This document shows positions 25,601 to 34,984 of a stretch of DNA of 64,000 nt, in pieces. Origin of the DNA: Mycolicibacterium mageritense (GTDB lineage Bacteria > Actinomycetota > Actinomycetes > Mycobacteriales > Mycobacteriaceae); NCBI RefSeq assembly GCF_010727475.1, contig NZ_AP022567.1, positions 6,572,001 through 6,636,000 of the forward strand, written 5' to 3'. The position numbers were made by a program, and so were the translations under genes. Each line of letters opens with the position of its first letter. Position 1 is the stretch's first letter. A model generated the notes under the pieces. It had not been told where the DNA came from and did not search any database. It saw only the letters and a program-made list of their open reading frames with translations.

Positions 25601-27295
25601 GTGCCGGACATGAGCACCGTCGTCGAATTCGACTTCATCATCGTGGGAGCCGGCAGTGCGGGCTGCCTGCTGGCCAATCGGCTCAGCGCCAACCCCGACC
25701 ACCGGGTGCTCTTGATCGAAGCCGGCGGCAAGGACAACTGGTTCTGGATCAAGGTGCCGGTGGGCTACCTGTACACCATTGCCAACCCCCGTACCGACTG
25801 GTGTTTCACGACCGAGCCGGACCCGGGGCTGATGGGCCGCAGCATCATCTACGCGCGGGGCCGCGTGATCGGCGGCTGCTCGTCGATCAATGCCATGATT
25901 CACATGCGCGGGCAGGCAAGCGATTACGCCTTGTGGGCGCAGGCCACGGGTGACGAACGCTGGCTGTGGGGTGGCCCGGACCGTCCAGGCGAGACGCTGG
26001 CGATCTACAAACAGTTGGAGCACTACTTCGGCGGAGCCGACGACTGGCACGGCTCGGGTGGTGAGATCCGCGTCGAGCGGCCGAGGGTGCGCTGGAAGAT
26101 CTTGGACGCCTGGCAGGCCGCCGCTGCCCAGGTGGGCATCGCCCCGATCGACGAGTTCAACCGGGGAGACAACGCCGGCAGCGCCTACTTTCACGTCAAC
26201 CAACGGCGTGGCCGTCGCTGGTCGATGGCCGACTCGTTCCTGCATCCCGTCGCCCATCGACCCAATCTCACCGTCTACACCCACGCCCAGGCCCTGCAGG
26301 TGCTGATGGACGACCAGGTCCACGACCACCAGCGTCGCGGTGCCTGGACCACAGCGCAGCGCCGCGCCACGGGCGTTCGGCTGCTCAAAGATGGTCAGAT
26401 AGTCGACGTCCGAGCCCGTCGGGAGGTGATCCTGAGCGCCGGAGCGATCGGCTCGCCACATCTGATGCAGGTCTCGGGGCTCGGTCCGGCCGAACTGCTT
26501 GCTCAACACCACATACCGGTGGCCGTCGATCTGCCAGGAGTAGGTGAAAACCTCCAGGACCATCTGCAGCTTCGAACGGTCTACCGGATCAAGGGTGCTC
26601 CGACCGTGAACACGCTGTACCGGAACTGGATTACCCGTGGGGGCATGGGACTTCAGTATCTGCTGTTGCGTTCCGGGCCCATGACCATGCCGCCCTCCAC
26701 GCTGGGTGCATTTGCCAAGAGCGATCCGGAACTGACGAGTCCCGATTTGGAATGGCACGTGCAGCCATTGTCGTTGCCCAAATTCGGCGAACCTCTGCAC
26801 CGCTTCGGAGCGATCACTCCCTCGGTCTGCAATCTGCGACCCAGTTCGCGTGGCCATGTACGCATCGCCGACCCAGATCCGCTGACCAACCCGAAGATTC
26901 TCTGCAACTATCTGTCGACCGACGCCGATCGTCGGGCCGCTGTGACCGGCCTCCGGATGACCCGGCAGATCATGGCAGCGCCGGCTCTGGCCCGCTACCA
27001 CCCGCAAGAAGTGCTTCCCGGCCCCGAACTGGAGAGTGACGAAGATCTGCAGCAGGCCGCCGGCGAACTGGGTACGACGATCTTCCACCCCGTGGGCACC
27101 TGTGCGATGGGATCCTTTGATGCACACGGCATCCCGAATTCAGCCGGCACCGTCCTCGACACCGACTGTCGCGTGTATCGCGTCGCGGGCCTTCGCGTGG
27201 TTGATGCTTCCGCGATGCCGACGATCACGTCCGGGAACACCAACGCACCGGTCATGCTGATCGCTGAGCGCGCGGCGCGGGCGATCCTGGAATGA
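25601..27295 (+). CDS. GMC family oxidoreductase (choline/alcohol dehydrogenase-like)
   Basis: 564 aa, normal length for the family. FAD-binding FIIVGAGSAGCLLANRLS, GMC signature 1 GRVIGGCSSINAMIHMRGQ, signature 2 GAIGSPHLMQVSGLG, and a C-terminal active-site block with HPVGTCAMG and GNTNAPVMLIAERAA. It oxidises an alcohol with FAD as cofactor; the substrate is unknown. GTG start after GGAGG; ATG at 25610 is an alternative. Confidence 0.93.
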   Translation: MPDMSTVVEFDFIIVGAGSAGCLLANRLSANPDHRVLLIEAGGKDNWFWIKVPVGYLYTIANPRTDWCFTTEPDPGLMGRSIIYARGRVIGGCSSINAMIHMRGQASDYALWAQATGDERWLWGGPDRPGETLAIYKQLEHYFGGADDWHGSGGEIRVERPRVRWKILDAWQAAAAQVGIAPIDEFNRGDNAGSAYFHVNQRRGRRWSMADSFLHPVAHRPNLTVYTHAQALQVLMDDQVHDHQRRGAWTTAQRRATGVRLLKDGQIVDVRARREVILSAGAIGSPHLMQVSGLGPAELLAQHHIPVAVDLPGVGENLQDHLQLRTVYRIKGAPTVNTLYRNWITRGGMGLQYLLLRSGPMTMPPSTLGAFAKSDPELTSPDLEWHVQPLSLPKFGEPLHRFGAITPSVCNLRPSSRGHVRIADPDPLTNPKILCNYLSTDADRRAAVTGLRMTRQIMAAPALARYHPQEVLPGPELESDEDLQQAAGELGTTIFHPVGTCAMGSFDAHGIPNSAGTVLDTDCRVYRVAGLRVVDASAMPTITSGNTNAPVMLIAERAARAILE

Positions 27296-27499
27296 AAAGG
27301 TAGAGCTACCTCTTCACGCCACACGAGATTGCCGGAGAAGGCAGCATCTACTGATACGGAGCAGGAGCGGTAAGGCTCGCCCACCGCATGGGAAGGTCGT
27401 CATCGACTTCTGAGCCGCCAAAGTATGCAGTACCAGCGGTACCGTTTTTCCGTCAAAAGCCGTAGGCTCGTTGCCCTAGGTGTCAGGGAAGGAACCGGG

Positions 27500-28899
27500 G
27501 TGACAGTGTTCGACGTGGTGATTGTGGGTGCGCGGTGTGCCGGCGCCCCGCTCGCGGTGATGCTCGCGCAGAGGGGGCTGTCAGTCTGTGTCGTCGACAA
27601 GGCGCAATTTCCCAGCGAGACACCGTCGACCAGCGCGTTCCAGTCCAACGGGATCGATGTGCTTCGCCGCATAGGCGTGCTCGACAATGTGCTGGCCGCC
27701 GGCCCGTACACCATCGAGAACGCGACTATCACCAGCACGAACTGCGTTTTCCGGGTAGCCCTCGACCCGGCCGAATACGGTCAGTCACTGGGCATGCGCC
27801 GACTGACGATGGACAAGATCCTCATCGACAGTGCTGTCGACGCCGGCGCCGACGTGCGCACCGGATGCCTGGTCGAGCACGTGATCACCGAGAACGGCCG
27901 GGCGGTCGGCGTCGCCACCCGCGACGGGGAGATTCGGGCCCGCCTGGTCGTCGGCGCCGACGGGAGAAATTCGACGGTGGCCACATCGGTCGGCGCCGCC
28001 GAATACTGCACTCATCCCGCCGGCCGCCTACCCACATGGGCCTTCTACGAAGGCGTTGACCCCGCTGTCGGCTTCTACTTCGGGACGGTGAATCAGGGTC
28101 CGGGCCTCGGAAGTTCCGCGTACCTTGGCTTGCCTCTCGACGGCTGCTTCCTGGCATCGGTCAACGTGCCCATGGATCAGCGCTCGGAGTTTCTCGCCGA
28201 CCGCTACACGAATTTCGAGACCGAACTGGCCCGGTTCCCAGCCCTCGCCGAGGCCGTAAGAGGTGCCACGCGGGTCGGCCCCATACGTGTAATGCAGAAG
28301 TGGCACAACTACTTTCGGACCTCTGCAGGGCCTGGCTGGGTGCTTGTCGGGGACGCCGGAAACTTCAAGGACTATTCACTGGGTCAAGGTCAGTCCGACG
28401 CCTTCCGGCAAGCCGAACGGCTCTCCGACCATATCGAACGCGGGCTCGCACAGGGGACGTTGGATACCGAAACCCGTCGTGGTGGCGGTGGCGGGACCAG
28501 GACGCCTGGCAGATGTATCTGGCCAACTGCTTCCTCGGCGAACCGTACCTACCGACTGCACTCGCTGACACCCTGTTCGGCATCGGCGCACGCGATGCGA
28601 ACGCCGCCCAGCGGTTCGCGCTGGTCTTTAACAAAGGCGTTGCGCCCCTGCGCATCTTGACCGCGCGCCAATTTGCGAGAGTCGCACCCACAATCGTCGC
28701 CAAAGTCGTCGCCGAGTCCCGGCACGACAACATGCGCAGCCTTCGAGCTCTGCTCGGCATGGCACGCTTCGCCGCAATGCTCGCCACGCAACACCCGAAG
28801 TCACCGTGGGGAGCCCGACGCTACCGCCCTGTCGCCGGCCGGAACGTGTGGATGCGACGCCAGCGGGAGCTGGCGGTGTCTGGCCGCGATTGCGCCTAG
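27500..28899 (+). pseudogene. FAD-dependent oxidoreductase (geranylgeranyl-reductase-like), frameshifted
   Basis: A GTG start with AAGGA upstream opens FDVVIVGARCAGAPLAVMLAQRGLSVCVVDK, then VVGADGRNSTVA and the second FAD motif GWVLVGDAGNFKDYSLGQGQSDAFRQAE. Near 28478-28490 the frame turns into low-complexity GGGGGTRT. The true continuation (RWRDQDAWQMYLANCFLGEPYLPTALADTLFG, to 28899) is in the -1 frame. A single missing base explains this; a sequencing error is the alternative. If fixed, about 466 aa. Confidence 0.82.
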
Positions 28900-29018
28900 G
28901 TTCCGACACTTCGCGGCGTGACTGGTCCGAGCGGCACCGCCGTACGCTGTCGTTCCGAAAGAGATCTGTTCATCTGGTTCGCGGAATAGCTTGGCGGTGC
29001 CGGCTTGTTGGGCCGAGC

Positions 29019-29444
29019 GTGACACCATTCAGCGAAACGGAACGACAGAAATTCCTCGCAGACAAACACATCGGCGTGCTCTCGGTCGACGCGGAGGACG
29101 GGCGCCCGCCCGCGAGTGTGCCGATCTGGTACGGCTACGTCCCCGGTGGCGACATCCTGATCAACACGGGAGCCGCCTCCCGGAAGGCACGGCTGATCCA
29201 GCAAGCCGGCAAGGTGACACTCGTCGTTCAGCGCGAGGAACCGCCCTATCAGTACGTCGTCGTGGAGGGCACCGTCGTTGACGTCACCAACCCCGCGCCG
29301 CTGGAGATCAAGCATGACATCGCCATCCGATACCTGGGCGAAGAAGGCGGCCGCGCGTTTGTCGCGAGCATGAGCGACGTTGCCAGCGTGTTGTTCACGG
29401 TACGACCTGACCGTTGGATCACCGCGGACTACTCAGACGCATAG
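29019..29444 (+). CDS. PPOX-class (pyridoxamine 5'-phosphate oxidase-like) flavin/F420 protein
   Basis: 141 aa, split-barrel fold: MTPFSETERQKFLADKHIGVLSVDAEDGRPPASVPIWYGYVPGGDILINTG, then KARLIQQAGKVTLVVQREEPPYQYVVVEGTVVDV. Resembles the F420- or FMN-binding reductase/biliverdin reductase-like PPOX proteins of mycobacteria. GTG start deduced from domain position. Substrate unknown. Confidence 0.88.
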   Translation: MTPFSETERQKFLADKHIGVLSVDAEDGRPPASVPIWYGYVPGGDILINTGAASRKARLIQQAGKVTLVVQREEPPYQYVVVEGTVVDVTNPAPLEIKHDIAIRYLGEEGGRAFVASMSDVASVLFTVRPDRWITADYSDA

Positions 29445-29486
29445 CGCCCTGTCGATCAGTGCGCTCGGTCGGCCAACCGGCAGCGC

Positions 29487-30092
29487 CTACAACCCGGACG
29501 GCACGACCTTGCCGTTGACAGTCACTTCGACCTGACCGGACTTCGTGTTGTACGAGATCTGGCCGTGTTCGAACGTCTCCACGAGCAGATCGCCATCGGC
29601 GGTCTCGTCGCTGGTGGGTGCGCCGAGCGGACCCACTGAGCCGTTTTCGCCGGAGACCGCAGGCGTGCCGTCCGGATCCCGTGGGATGTTCCACGCCTCC
29701 CGGATCTTGCCCCAGGTGATGTATGCAGGCGTGCCCGCCTCGCCGTTCTTGGCGGTGATCACGCCGCCCTGGAACTGCTGAAACAACAGGCCGCTCTCCC
29801 GTGCCCCCGCGTTGCGGTCACCGGTCAGTGGCTTGCCGAGAGCGTTCCGTTGTTTCTCGGTTGCCGACGAGTACTTGGCAGCGATCGGGCCGGTCAGCGT
29901 CACCTCGACGTCCCTCTCCCCGATCAGCTTCACTTCGGCGGGCGCCGGGCTTTCGGTCGTGGAGGTGGCGATCAACTCGACCTGAGGCGGCGCTGACGCG
30001 TCGACACTCGTGCCGTTGCTGCAGCCCACGGTGATGAGCGCGACGGCGGCCAGGCCGACGACTGCCGTGTGGCGGTATGTGGTCGTCCTCAT
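29487..30092 (-). CDS. LGFP-repeat lipoprotein
   Basis: 201 aa. Signal peptide with lipobox (AALITVGC, Cys about residue 24), so anchored on the outer face of the cytoplasmic membrane. The mature part holds LGFP-type repeats: IAAKYSSATEKQRNALGKPLTGDRN, GLLFQQFQGGVITAKNGEAGTPAYITWGKIREAW, VGPLGAPTSDET and TFEHGQISYNTKSGQVEV. LGFP repeats occur on corynebacterial and mycobacterial surface proteins and are thought to bind the cell wall. Confidence 0.9.
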   Translation of the reverse strand: MRTTTYRHTAVVGLAAVALITVGCSNGTSVDASAPPQVELIATSTTESPAPAEVKLIGERDVEVTLTGPIAAKYSSATEKQRNALGKPLTGDRNAGARESGLLFQQFQGGVITAKNGEAGTPAYITWGKIREAWNIPRDPDGTPAVSGENGSVGPLGAPTSDETADGDLLVETFEHGQISYNTKSGQVEVTVNGKVVPSGL

Positions 30093-30219
30093 GGGTTTCG
30101 TCTCGCGCCTTCCTGTGGTGTCGGTCAGTTGCGGCTGAATCCCTCGTCCGGCCGGACTATAACCGAATTACAGAATTGGCGCGGGCTGTCGCACCGACCC
30201 CGCGTTGACCCGCACACCT

Positions 30220-30627
30220 TCAGGTGCAGCGATACAGCCCGTTGAGCACGCAATTCGACGGTGGCGAGTAGGTGCCGCTCAGCACGCCCCTCAAACCGCC
30301 TGTGGCGGTACCCCCCGGCGCGATGATGCGATTCCAATTCGCCGGAGTGAGCACATAGTGCGTGCCGTACTGCGCAAAGTTGCTGCTCCACGTGTGCGAA
30401 ATGGATTCACCCGCAGGCAAGTCGAATTCGAGCCGCCAATCCGTCATCGGCACCGTGCTTGCGTTGACGATGGTGAAGTGGGCGATGAACCCCGTTTGCC
30501 ACGTCGATGACACCGACAACCTCGCCGCGGCCGCAGCCGCCTGAGCTACCGGGGCGATCCCGAGGCAGGACATGGCAATCGCCAAGGCCACCACTGTTAC
30601 CCGAAGCGTAGCGTTCCAGCGCTTCAC
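30220..30627 (-). CDS. Secreted single-domain CBM2 (cellulose-binding-like) protein
   Basis: 135 aa from a GTG preceded by GGAAG. Signal peptide (residues 1-31, VTVVALAIAMSCLGIAPVAQA). The mature part is one bacterial cellulose-binding module: STWQTGFIAHFTIVNASTVPMTDWRLEFDLPAGESISHTWSSNFAQ, VLTPANWNRIIAPGGTATGG. Conserved aromatic Trp residues are present. No catalytic domain, as in the short CBM2 proteins of M. tuberculosis. Binds polysaccharide, presumably outside the cell. Confidence 0.88.
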   Translation of the reverse strand: MKRWNATLRVTVVALAIAMSCLGIAPVAQAAAAAARLSVSSTWQTGFIAHFTIVNASTVPMTDWRLEFDLPAGESISHTWSSNFAQYGTHYVLTPANWNRIIAPGGTATGGLRGVLSGTYSPPSNCVLNGLYRCT

Positions 30628-30825
30628 ACCTGCTTCCAGTCCGGCCACAGCAGACCACACTAAGACCAGCCAGGCGATGCCGGCTCCCCGCAGCACACAA
30701 GCTGCGGTACCTTTGCTGAACTGAAACCGTCGCGAGATTTTGCTCTCTGCCCTGACCCCGGTTGGTTGATCCAGGATGTATGAGAGTCCTGCAGGCCACG
30801 TTGTGGGCAGGAAGGCTCCACGGAA

Positions 30826-31725
30826 TCATGGCGACGATGAAGCTGCACCACGCTCGAATGCCTCGCGCACTTGGGGTATGAACACCCGCAGCGCGGGGCT
30901 CGGCGACGGCGACCACACCACAGCCAACAACGCTGGCAACGCTATCCCGGTCAGTGGTACGGCGGACAAGTGGTCTCGGTGGGCAGCGGTCATCGACGCG
31001 CTGAGCACTCCGATCCCGAGCCCGCGTTCGACGAGGTCCGCCACGGTATCTGCCGCAGTCGCCTCGACCGTGATATGAGGGATGAATCCCGCAGCGGCGC
31101 AACCAATGTCCAAGGTGGCACGGATCCCGGTGCCGGCCGGCATTGACACGATCGGCTCGCCGTCTAGCTGATCGATCGCGATCCGCCGCCTCTTGGCCAG
31201 CCGATGCCCCAACGGCACCAGGGCAACCAAGTTCTCGCTGGCAATAGTCATTGCGCCGAGCCAGTCGGGCGGCTCGCCGGCCGCACCAACTAGGGCCATG
31301 TCAAGATCACCTGAACCGACTGCGTCGATCATTTGCTCCGAATTGCCCTCTTGGACAGATATTTCCACGCCTGGATGATCGCTGTGGAACTTCTCGATGG
31401 CGATGAACAACGGTGTGATGGTGCAGCCGACCACCATGCCGATGCGGAGTCGCCCGCGCAATAGACCCACGACGTCGTCCACCGCCTCCTGCACGCTTGC
31501 CGCTGCCGCTAGCGCGGCACGGGCAGGTGTGAGTGCTGCCGCTCCGGCCGCCGTCAACTTCGCGGTCCGCGTCGATCGGTCGAACAGTGGATGACCGAGT
31601 TCGTGTTCGAGCTGTCGGATCTGCGCGCTGATGCCCGATTGGCTGATGTGGACGCGCTGCGCCGCCCGGGTGAAGTTGGCCTCCTCGGCCACCGCTACGA
31701 AGTACTCCAACTGACGCAATTCCAT
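30826..31725 (-). CDS. LysR family transcriptional regulator
   Basis: 299 aa. N-terminal winged HTH: MELRQLEYFVAVAEEANFTRAAQRVHISQSGISAQIRQLEHELGHPLFDRSTR. The C-terminal periplasmic-binding-like effector domain runs from about residue 90 (GRLRIGMVVGCT). It overlaps its own LysR box (31724-31744) and is divergent from the SnoaL-like gene at 31824, the probable target. Confidence 0.93.
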   Translation of the reverse strand: MELRQLEYFVAVAEEANFTRAAQRVHISQSGISAQIRQLEHELGHPLFDRSTRTAKLTAAGAAALTPARAALAAAASVQEAVDDVVGLLRGRLRIGMVVGCTITPLFIAIEKFHSDHPGVEISVQEGNSEQMIDAVGSGDLDMALVGAAGEPPDWLGAMTIASENLVALVPLGHRLAKRRRIAIDQLDGEPIVSMPAGTGIRATLDIGCAAAGFIPHITVEATAADTVADLVERGLGIGVLSASMTAAHRDHLSAVPLTGIALPALLAVVWSPSPSPALRVFIPQVREAFERGAASSSP

Positions 31726-31744
31726 AACCAGTGATTCTAGTTAT
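31724..31744. promoter_or_regulatory. LysR-type binding box
   Basis: ATAAC-N11-GTTAT, matching the T-N11-A rule for LysR sites. It overlaps the lysR start codon and lies 80 bp before the divergent gene, as expected for autoregulation plus target control. Confidence 0.65.
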
Positions 31745-31823
31745 CAGAAGAACAATCTGTTGGACTTCTATATCTGTCCGGTGCAGGGTGGATTCATCAA
31801 ACAGAATTGGAGGCGAAAGGACT

Positions 31824-32189
31824 ATGGTGACCACCCGCGAGAAGGCACTGCGCCCCGAGGATCTGACCCGCCTGTTCGTCGAGCGCGCCAATGCTGGCGA
31901 CGCCGAAGGAATCGCGCTGCTCTACGAGAAAGACGCGGTGATCGCCTACCCACCGGGTCGCCAGACCGTCGGCAGAGCGGCGATTCAAGCCCTATGGCAG
32001 AAGGTACTTGGCAACCGGCCACACTTCGAACCGGAAGAGCCTCTGCCGACGCTGATCTCCGGTGACCTCGCACTGACCTCGACCCCACCCAAGGATCAAG
32101 TCGGCGCCCGCGCCCAGGTGGTTCGCCGCCAGCCCGACGGCAGCTGGCTACGGGTACTCGATCAACCCGAGTTCACAACAGGCCGTTGA
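31824..32189 (+). CDS. SnoaL-like / NTF2-fold protein (SgcJ type)
   Basis: 121 aa. LTRLFVERANAGDAEGIALLYEKDAVIAYPPGRQTVGRAAIQALWQKVLGN, then RAQVVRRQPDGSWLRVLDQPEF, the usual ketosteroid-isomerase-like cone. The ATG follows GGAGGCGAAAGG. Divergent from LysR; probably a small enzyme or a ligand-binding protein induced through LysR. Function not assigned. Confidence 0.87.
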   Translation: MVTTREKALRPEDLTRLFVERANAGDAEGIALLYEKDAVIAYPPGRQTVGRAAIQALWQKVLGNRPHFEPEEPLPTLISGDLALTSTPPKDQVGARAQVVRRQPDGSWLRVLDQPEFTTGR

Positions 32190-32513
32190 CCTTCCGACCT
32201 TCTCGTGTGCTGCCGAGTCGGCCACCCCAGCGCCTAGAGGACCGCGTTCATCTCCCAGGCGCTTCCGCCGAGGAGGGCATGCGCCTGAGTGATTCTCATC
32301 GCGTGACGACAAACCTGGAACCCCATCGACGAAGGGTCCGACTGGCGATCATTCGGTCTGTCGCCGGTCCGCACGCGGACTACCGCGGGTAAGCCCACCT
32401 ATGACACCGCGGGGTGGTTGACCAATCGATGAACTACGAAGTCTCCAACGATGCGACCCCAATCGGTTTCGCAACATGTGAACAAGCCCGACAAATATCG
32501 CGGAGGAAAGCCG
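32190..32513. other. Intergenic; one weak 37-codon frame
   Basis: 324 bp. A frame at 32279-32392 has GAGGAGG directly before its ATG, but the Arg-rich product (MRLSDSHRVTTNLEPHRRR...) resembles nothing. I do not call it a gene. Confidence 0.4.
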
Positions 32514-33353
32514 ATGGCCGACAAGAAGTACGCCAGCCTGGCCGTGCCCGGTGCCCAGTTGCACTACGAAGTTCGCGGCGCTGGCCCCGTGCTGCTGATG
32601 CTCACCGGCGGACATGGCGACGCCCACACCATGGACGCGCTGGCCAACCACCTTGCCGACCAGTACACAGTTGTCACCTACGACCGACGGGGACTGTCAC
32701 GGAGCAAGATTGACGTTCCACCGACGACACTTCGCGTGGAGACACACAGTGAGGACGCCAGCCGCCTTCTCACCGCACTGACGACCGAACCTGCATTCGT
32801 GTTCGGCAACAGCATCGGAGCGCTGATCGGGCTCGACCTGACCGCCTCCCACCCCGCCCAGGTTCATACCCTGGTCGCCCACGAACCGCCGCACCCGCCA
32901 CTGCTGGCACCCCTCGACAGAACCCACGCCGAAGCGACGCTACAAGAGATGGAGATAACCAATCGCACCACGGGGCCGATTGCCGCCCTCGGGCTCCTCG
33001 TGGCAGATATCGGCGCGACCTACGACGACTTGGAACCAGGGGTCGAACCACCACAGCGGACCGGACCGGCTGCTGCCAACCTGAACTTCTTCCTCACACA
33101 CGATCTCCCCGCAGTGACTCACTACAAGCTGAACTCAGCGAAGCTACAAGCAGCATCCACCGGAATCATCCCAGCCGGTGGCCGCGGCTCACGAGGAACC
33201 TGGCCCAACCGGTGCGCGGTCGCATTGGCCAATCGCCTTCGCACAAACATGGTGGAGTTGCCCAGTGACCACGTCGGCTATATGACTCACCCGAGGGCCT
33301 ACGCCAGCGCGCTTGCACGCATCTTTAGCGGACTGACCGCCTCGCCACACTGA
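32514..33353 (+). CDS. Alpha/beta hydrolase
   Basis: 279 aa. Typical start GAQLHYEVRGAGPVLLMLTGGHGDAHTMDALANHLADQYTVVTYDRRGLSRS, nucleophile Ser100 in VFGNSIGALIGL and His in LPSDHVGYMTHP. The ATG is selected by GGAGG 7 bp upstream. Serine-type hydrolase of unknown substrate. The region QAASTGIIPAGGRGSRGTWPNRCAVALANRL is slightly irregular (expected strand with the catalytic Asp is not obvious), so activity is less certain. Followed by an MFS remnant. Confidence 0.85.
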   Translation: MADKKYASLAVPGAQLHYEVRGAGPVLLMLTGGHGDAHTMDALANHLADQYTVVTYDRRGLSRSKIDVPPTTLRVETHSEDASRLLTALTTEPAFVFGNSIGALIGLDLTASHPAQVHTLVAHEPPHPPLLAPLDRTHAEATLQEMEITNRTTGPIAALGLLVADIGATYDDLEPGVEPPQRTGPAAANLNFFLTHDLPAVTHYKLNSAKLQAASTGIIPAGGRGSRGTWPNRCAVALANRLRTNMVELPSDHVGYMTHPRAYASALARIFSGLTASPH

Positions 33354-33384
33354 GCGGAGAGCACGTCGCAGAACGACCTCAGGC

Positions 33385-33600
33385 TCAACATCAGGACGCC
33401 AGACTGTTGCAGATCGGCGGCGTCTGCCTACTCATCTCGGTAATGGCCAGCCTGGATGCTTCCATCGTGGCAGTCGCTCAGCGCACGTTCGTCATCGAGT
33501 TCCACTCCACTCAAGCCGTTGTCGGCTCGACAACGACCTGATACGTCCTCGGGCTGGTGACCGTCACCCCGATGGCGGAGTGGGGAGCCGACCGATTATT
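33385..33600 (+). pseudogene. N-terminal fragment of a DHA2/EmrB-type MFS transporter
   Basis: One frame reads LLQIGGVCLLISVMASLDASIVAVAQRTFVIEFHSTQAVVGS, then a TGA where Gly is expected, then YVLGLVTVTPMAEWGADR. This is the first two transmembrane helices and loop motif of drug exporters such as EmrB/QacA. Nothing of the other 12 helices follows. A degraded exporter behind the hydrolase gene. Confidence 0.75.
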
Positions 33601-33712
33601 CCGGCGGCTTTCCTCCCGAGGAAGCAGGCAACGATCGCTTCCGGTGCACTGATTTCAATGCGTATTCGGTCCGCGTCTGGCTCGTCCCGGGATGGCACGC
33701 GCAACTCGAGTT

Positions 33713-34960
33713 TCACCCCGTGGGTTGCAGGGCGAGTTCACGGACCGAGCGACTGCCGAGCGGCGTGAGTGCTGCGGCCACAAATCCGATTCCCGCGTAC
33801 AGAGCGACGGTGGCCGGCCCCAACCATGCCGCGGTCGGTCCGACGAGTAACTGTCCGACGGGGACACAGGTGTAGGACAGCAGATCGTTGTATGCCGAGA
33901 TGCGGGAGAGCTCCTGTCGGGGGACGTGCTGATGAACACAGCTGTCCCAGGCGATCGAAGGAGCAGCGAATCCCAGCCCGGAGACGAACGCGCAGAGCAG
34001 AAACCAGGGCGCCGAAAGACCGCCACCCAAGCCAAGAAGCCCGAACGCGCCCAAGGCGGCCAGAATCTGGCCGGCACACAGAAACCGTTGTGGGGCAATG
34101 CGGTACAGCAGCACACCCATCAACAGGGCGCCGATGGCGCGCACACTCAACGCCATGCCCCACACCGGCGCGGTGGCCAGCTCTGGGCCCAGGATTTGCC
34201 ATGTTCCCGTGCCCACCAGGTTGATGACCGCGAATGACGCAGTGGTCGCCCACAGCCAACGTGTCGATCGGAATGTGCGCCATCCCTCGCATATCTCAAT
34301 GAGCATGCCGCTCCTGCGGGGGCTGGCCGGCGGCGTCGGGGCCAGTCGAAGTCTCGCGAAGATCGCCGCGGCAGCCAGGAAGCTGATGGCGTCGACGGCG
34401 ACGGCGATGCCACCACCGCCTGCCGCGACGAGCACACCGGAAACGGCCGGCCCGAGAACCTTCGTGAGGTTCTTTACAGTTGCCAGTGCTGCGTTGGCGC
34501 GTGGCAGTCGGGCGGACTCCACCAGATCAGGCACGATGCCGCGCAGCGCAGGTGAAGCCAACGCCTCCAATGCACCGTTGACGAATTGCAGGCCGGCCAC
34601 GAGTGCGAGTTGGTAGTGGCCGGTGAGCAAGACGGCGGCGACGGCGCCTTGGGTCAGTCCGGCCCCAAGATTCGTCCCGATCAAGAGGGCACGCCGCGAC
34701 CAGCGATCGCCCAGCACCCCGCCCACCAGCAACAAACCCAGATGCGCCGTGACCTGAGCGGCCAACACCACTCCGAGGTCGCCGAGTCGATGCGACGCCT
34801 GCAGCACCGCCAGGCTCAGTGCGACAGGCGTCATCGCGCTCCCCGCGAGCGAGACCGCCCTGCCCAAGACGAAGCAGCCGAACGGCGTGTGGACCGCGCT
34901 TCGCAGCGCCGACAGTCGCATAGCCGGACAGCATGGCGAGCGCAACGGTACAGTTGCCAT
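33713..34960 (-). CDS. MFS transporter, drug-efflux type
   Basis: 415 aa, about 12 hydrophobic segments. GRAVSLAGSAMTPVALSLAVLQ and GDRWSRRALLIGTNLGAGLTQG (loop 2-3 motif) fit macrolide-efflux-like MFS proteins (MefA/tetracycline type). Start uncertain: ATG 34960 is 24 bp from the divergent ArsR gene with no spaced ribosome site, and ATG 34921 is an alternative. Likely exports a drug or metabolite under control of the adjacent ArsR-type regulator. Confidence 0.88.
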   Translation of the reverse strand: MATVPLRSPCCPAMRLSALRSAVHTPFGCFVLGRAVSLAGSAMTPVALSLAVLQASHRLGDLGVVLAAQVTAHLGLLLVGGVLGDRWSRRALLIGTNLGAGLTQGAVAAVLLTGHYQLALVAGLQFVNGALEALASPALRGIVPDLVESARLPRANAALATVKNLTKVLGPAVSGVLVAAGGGGIAVAVDAISFLAAAAIFARLRLAPTPPASPRRSGMLIEICEGWRTFRSTRWLWATTASFAVINLVGTGTWQILGPELATAPVWGMALSVRAIGALLMGVLLYRIAPQRFLCAGQILAALGAFGLLGLGGGLSAPWFLLCAFVSGLGFAAPSIAWDSCVHQHVPRQELSRISAYNDLLSYTCVPVGQLLVGPTAAWLGPATVALYAGIGFVAAALTPLGSRSVRELALQPTG

Positions 34961-34984
34961 CCTTACGACAAAAGGCGCAAGCAT

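Noticed and set aside
25478..27127. Long open frame on the minus strand (549 codons) opposite the GMC oxidoreductase
   Set aside because: High-GC antisense shadow; the plus strand carries clear GMC motifs and the minus product shows no domain.
32279..32392. 37-codon frame with a strong ribosome site
   Set aside because: Composition is not protein-like and no relation to neighbours; left as intergenic.
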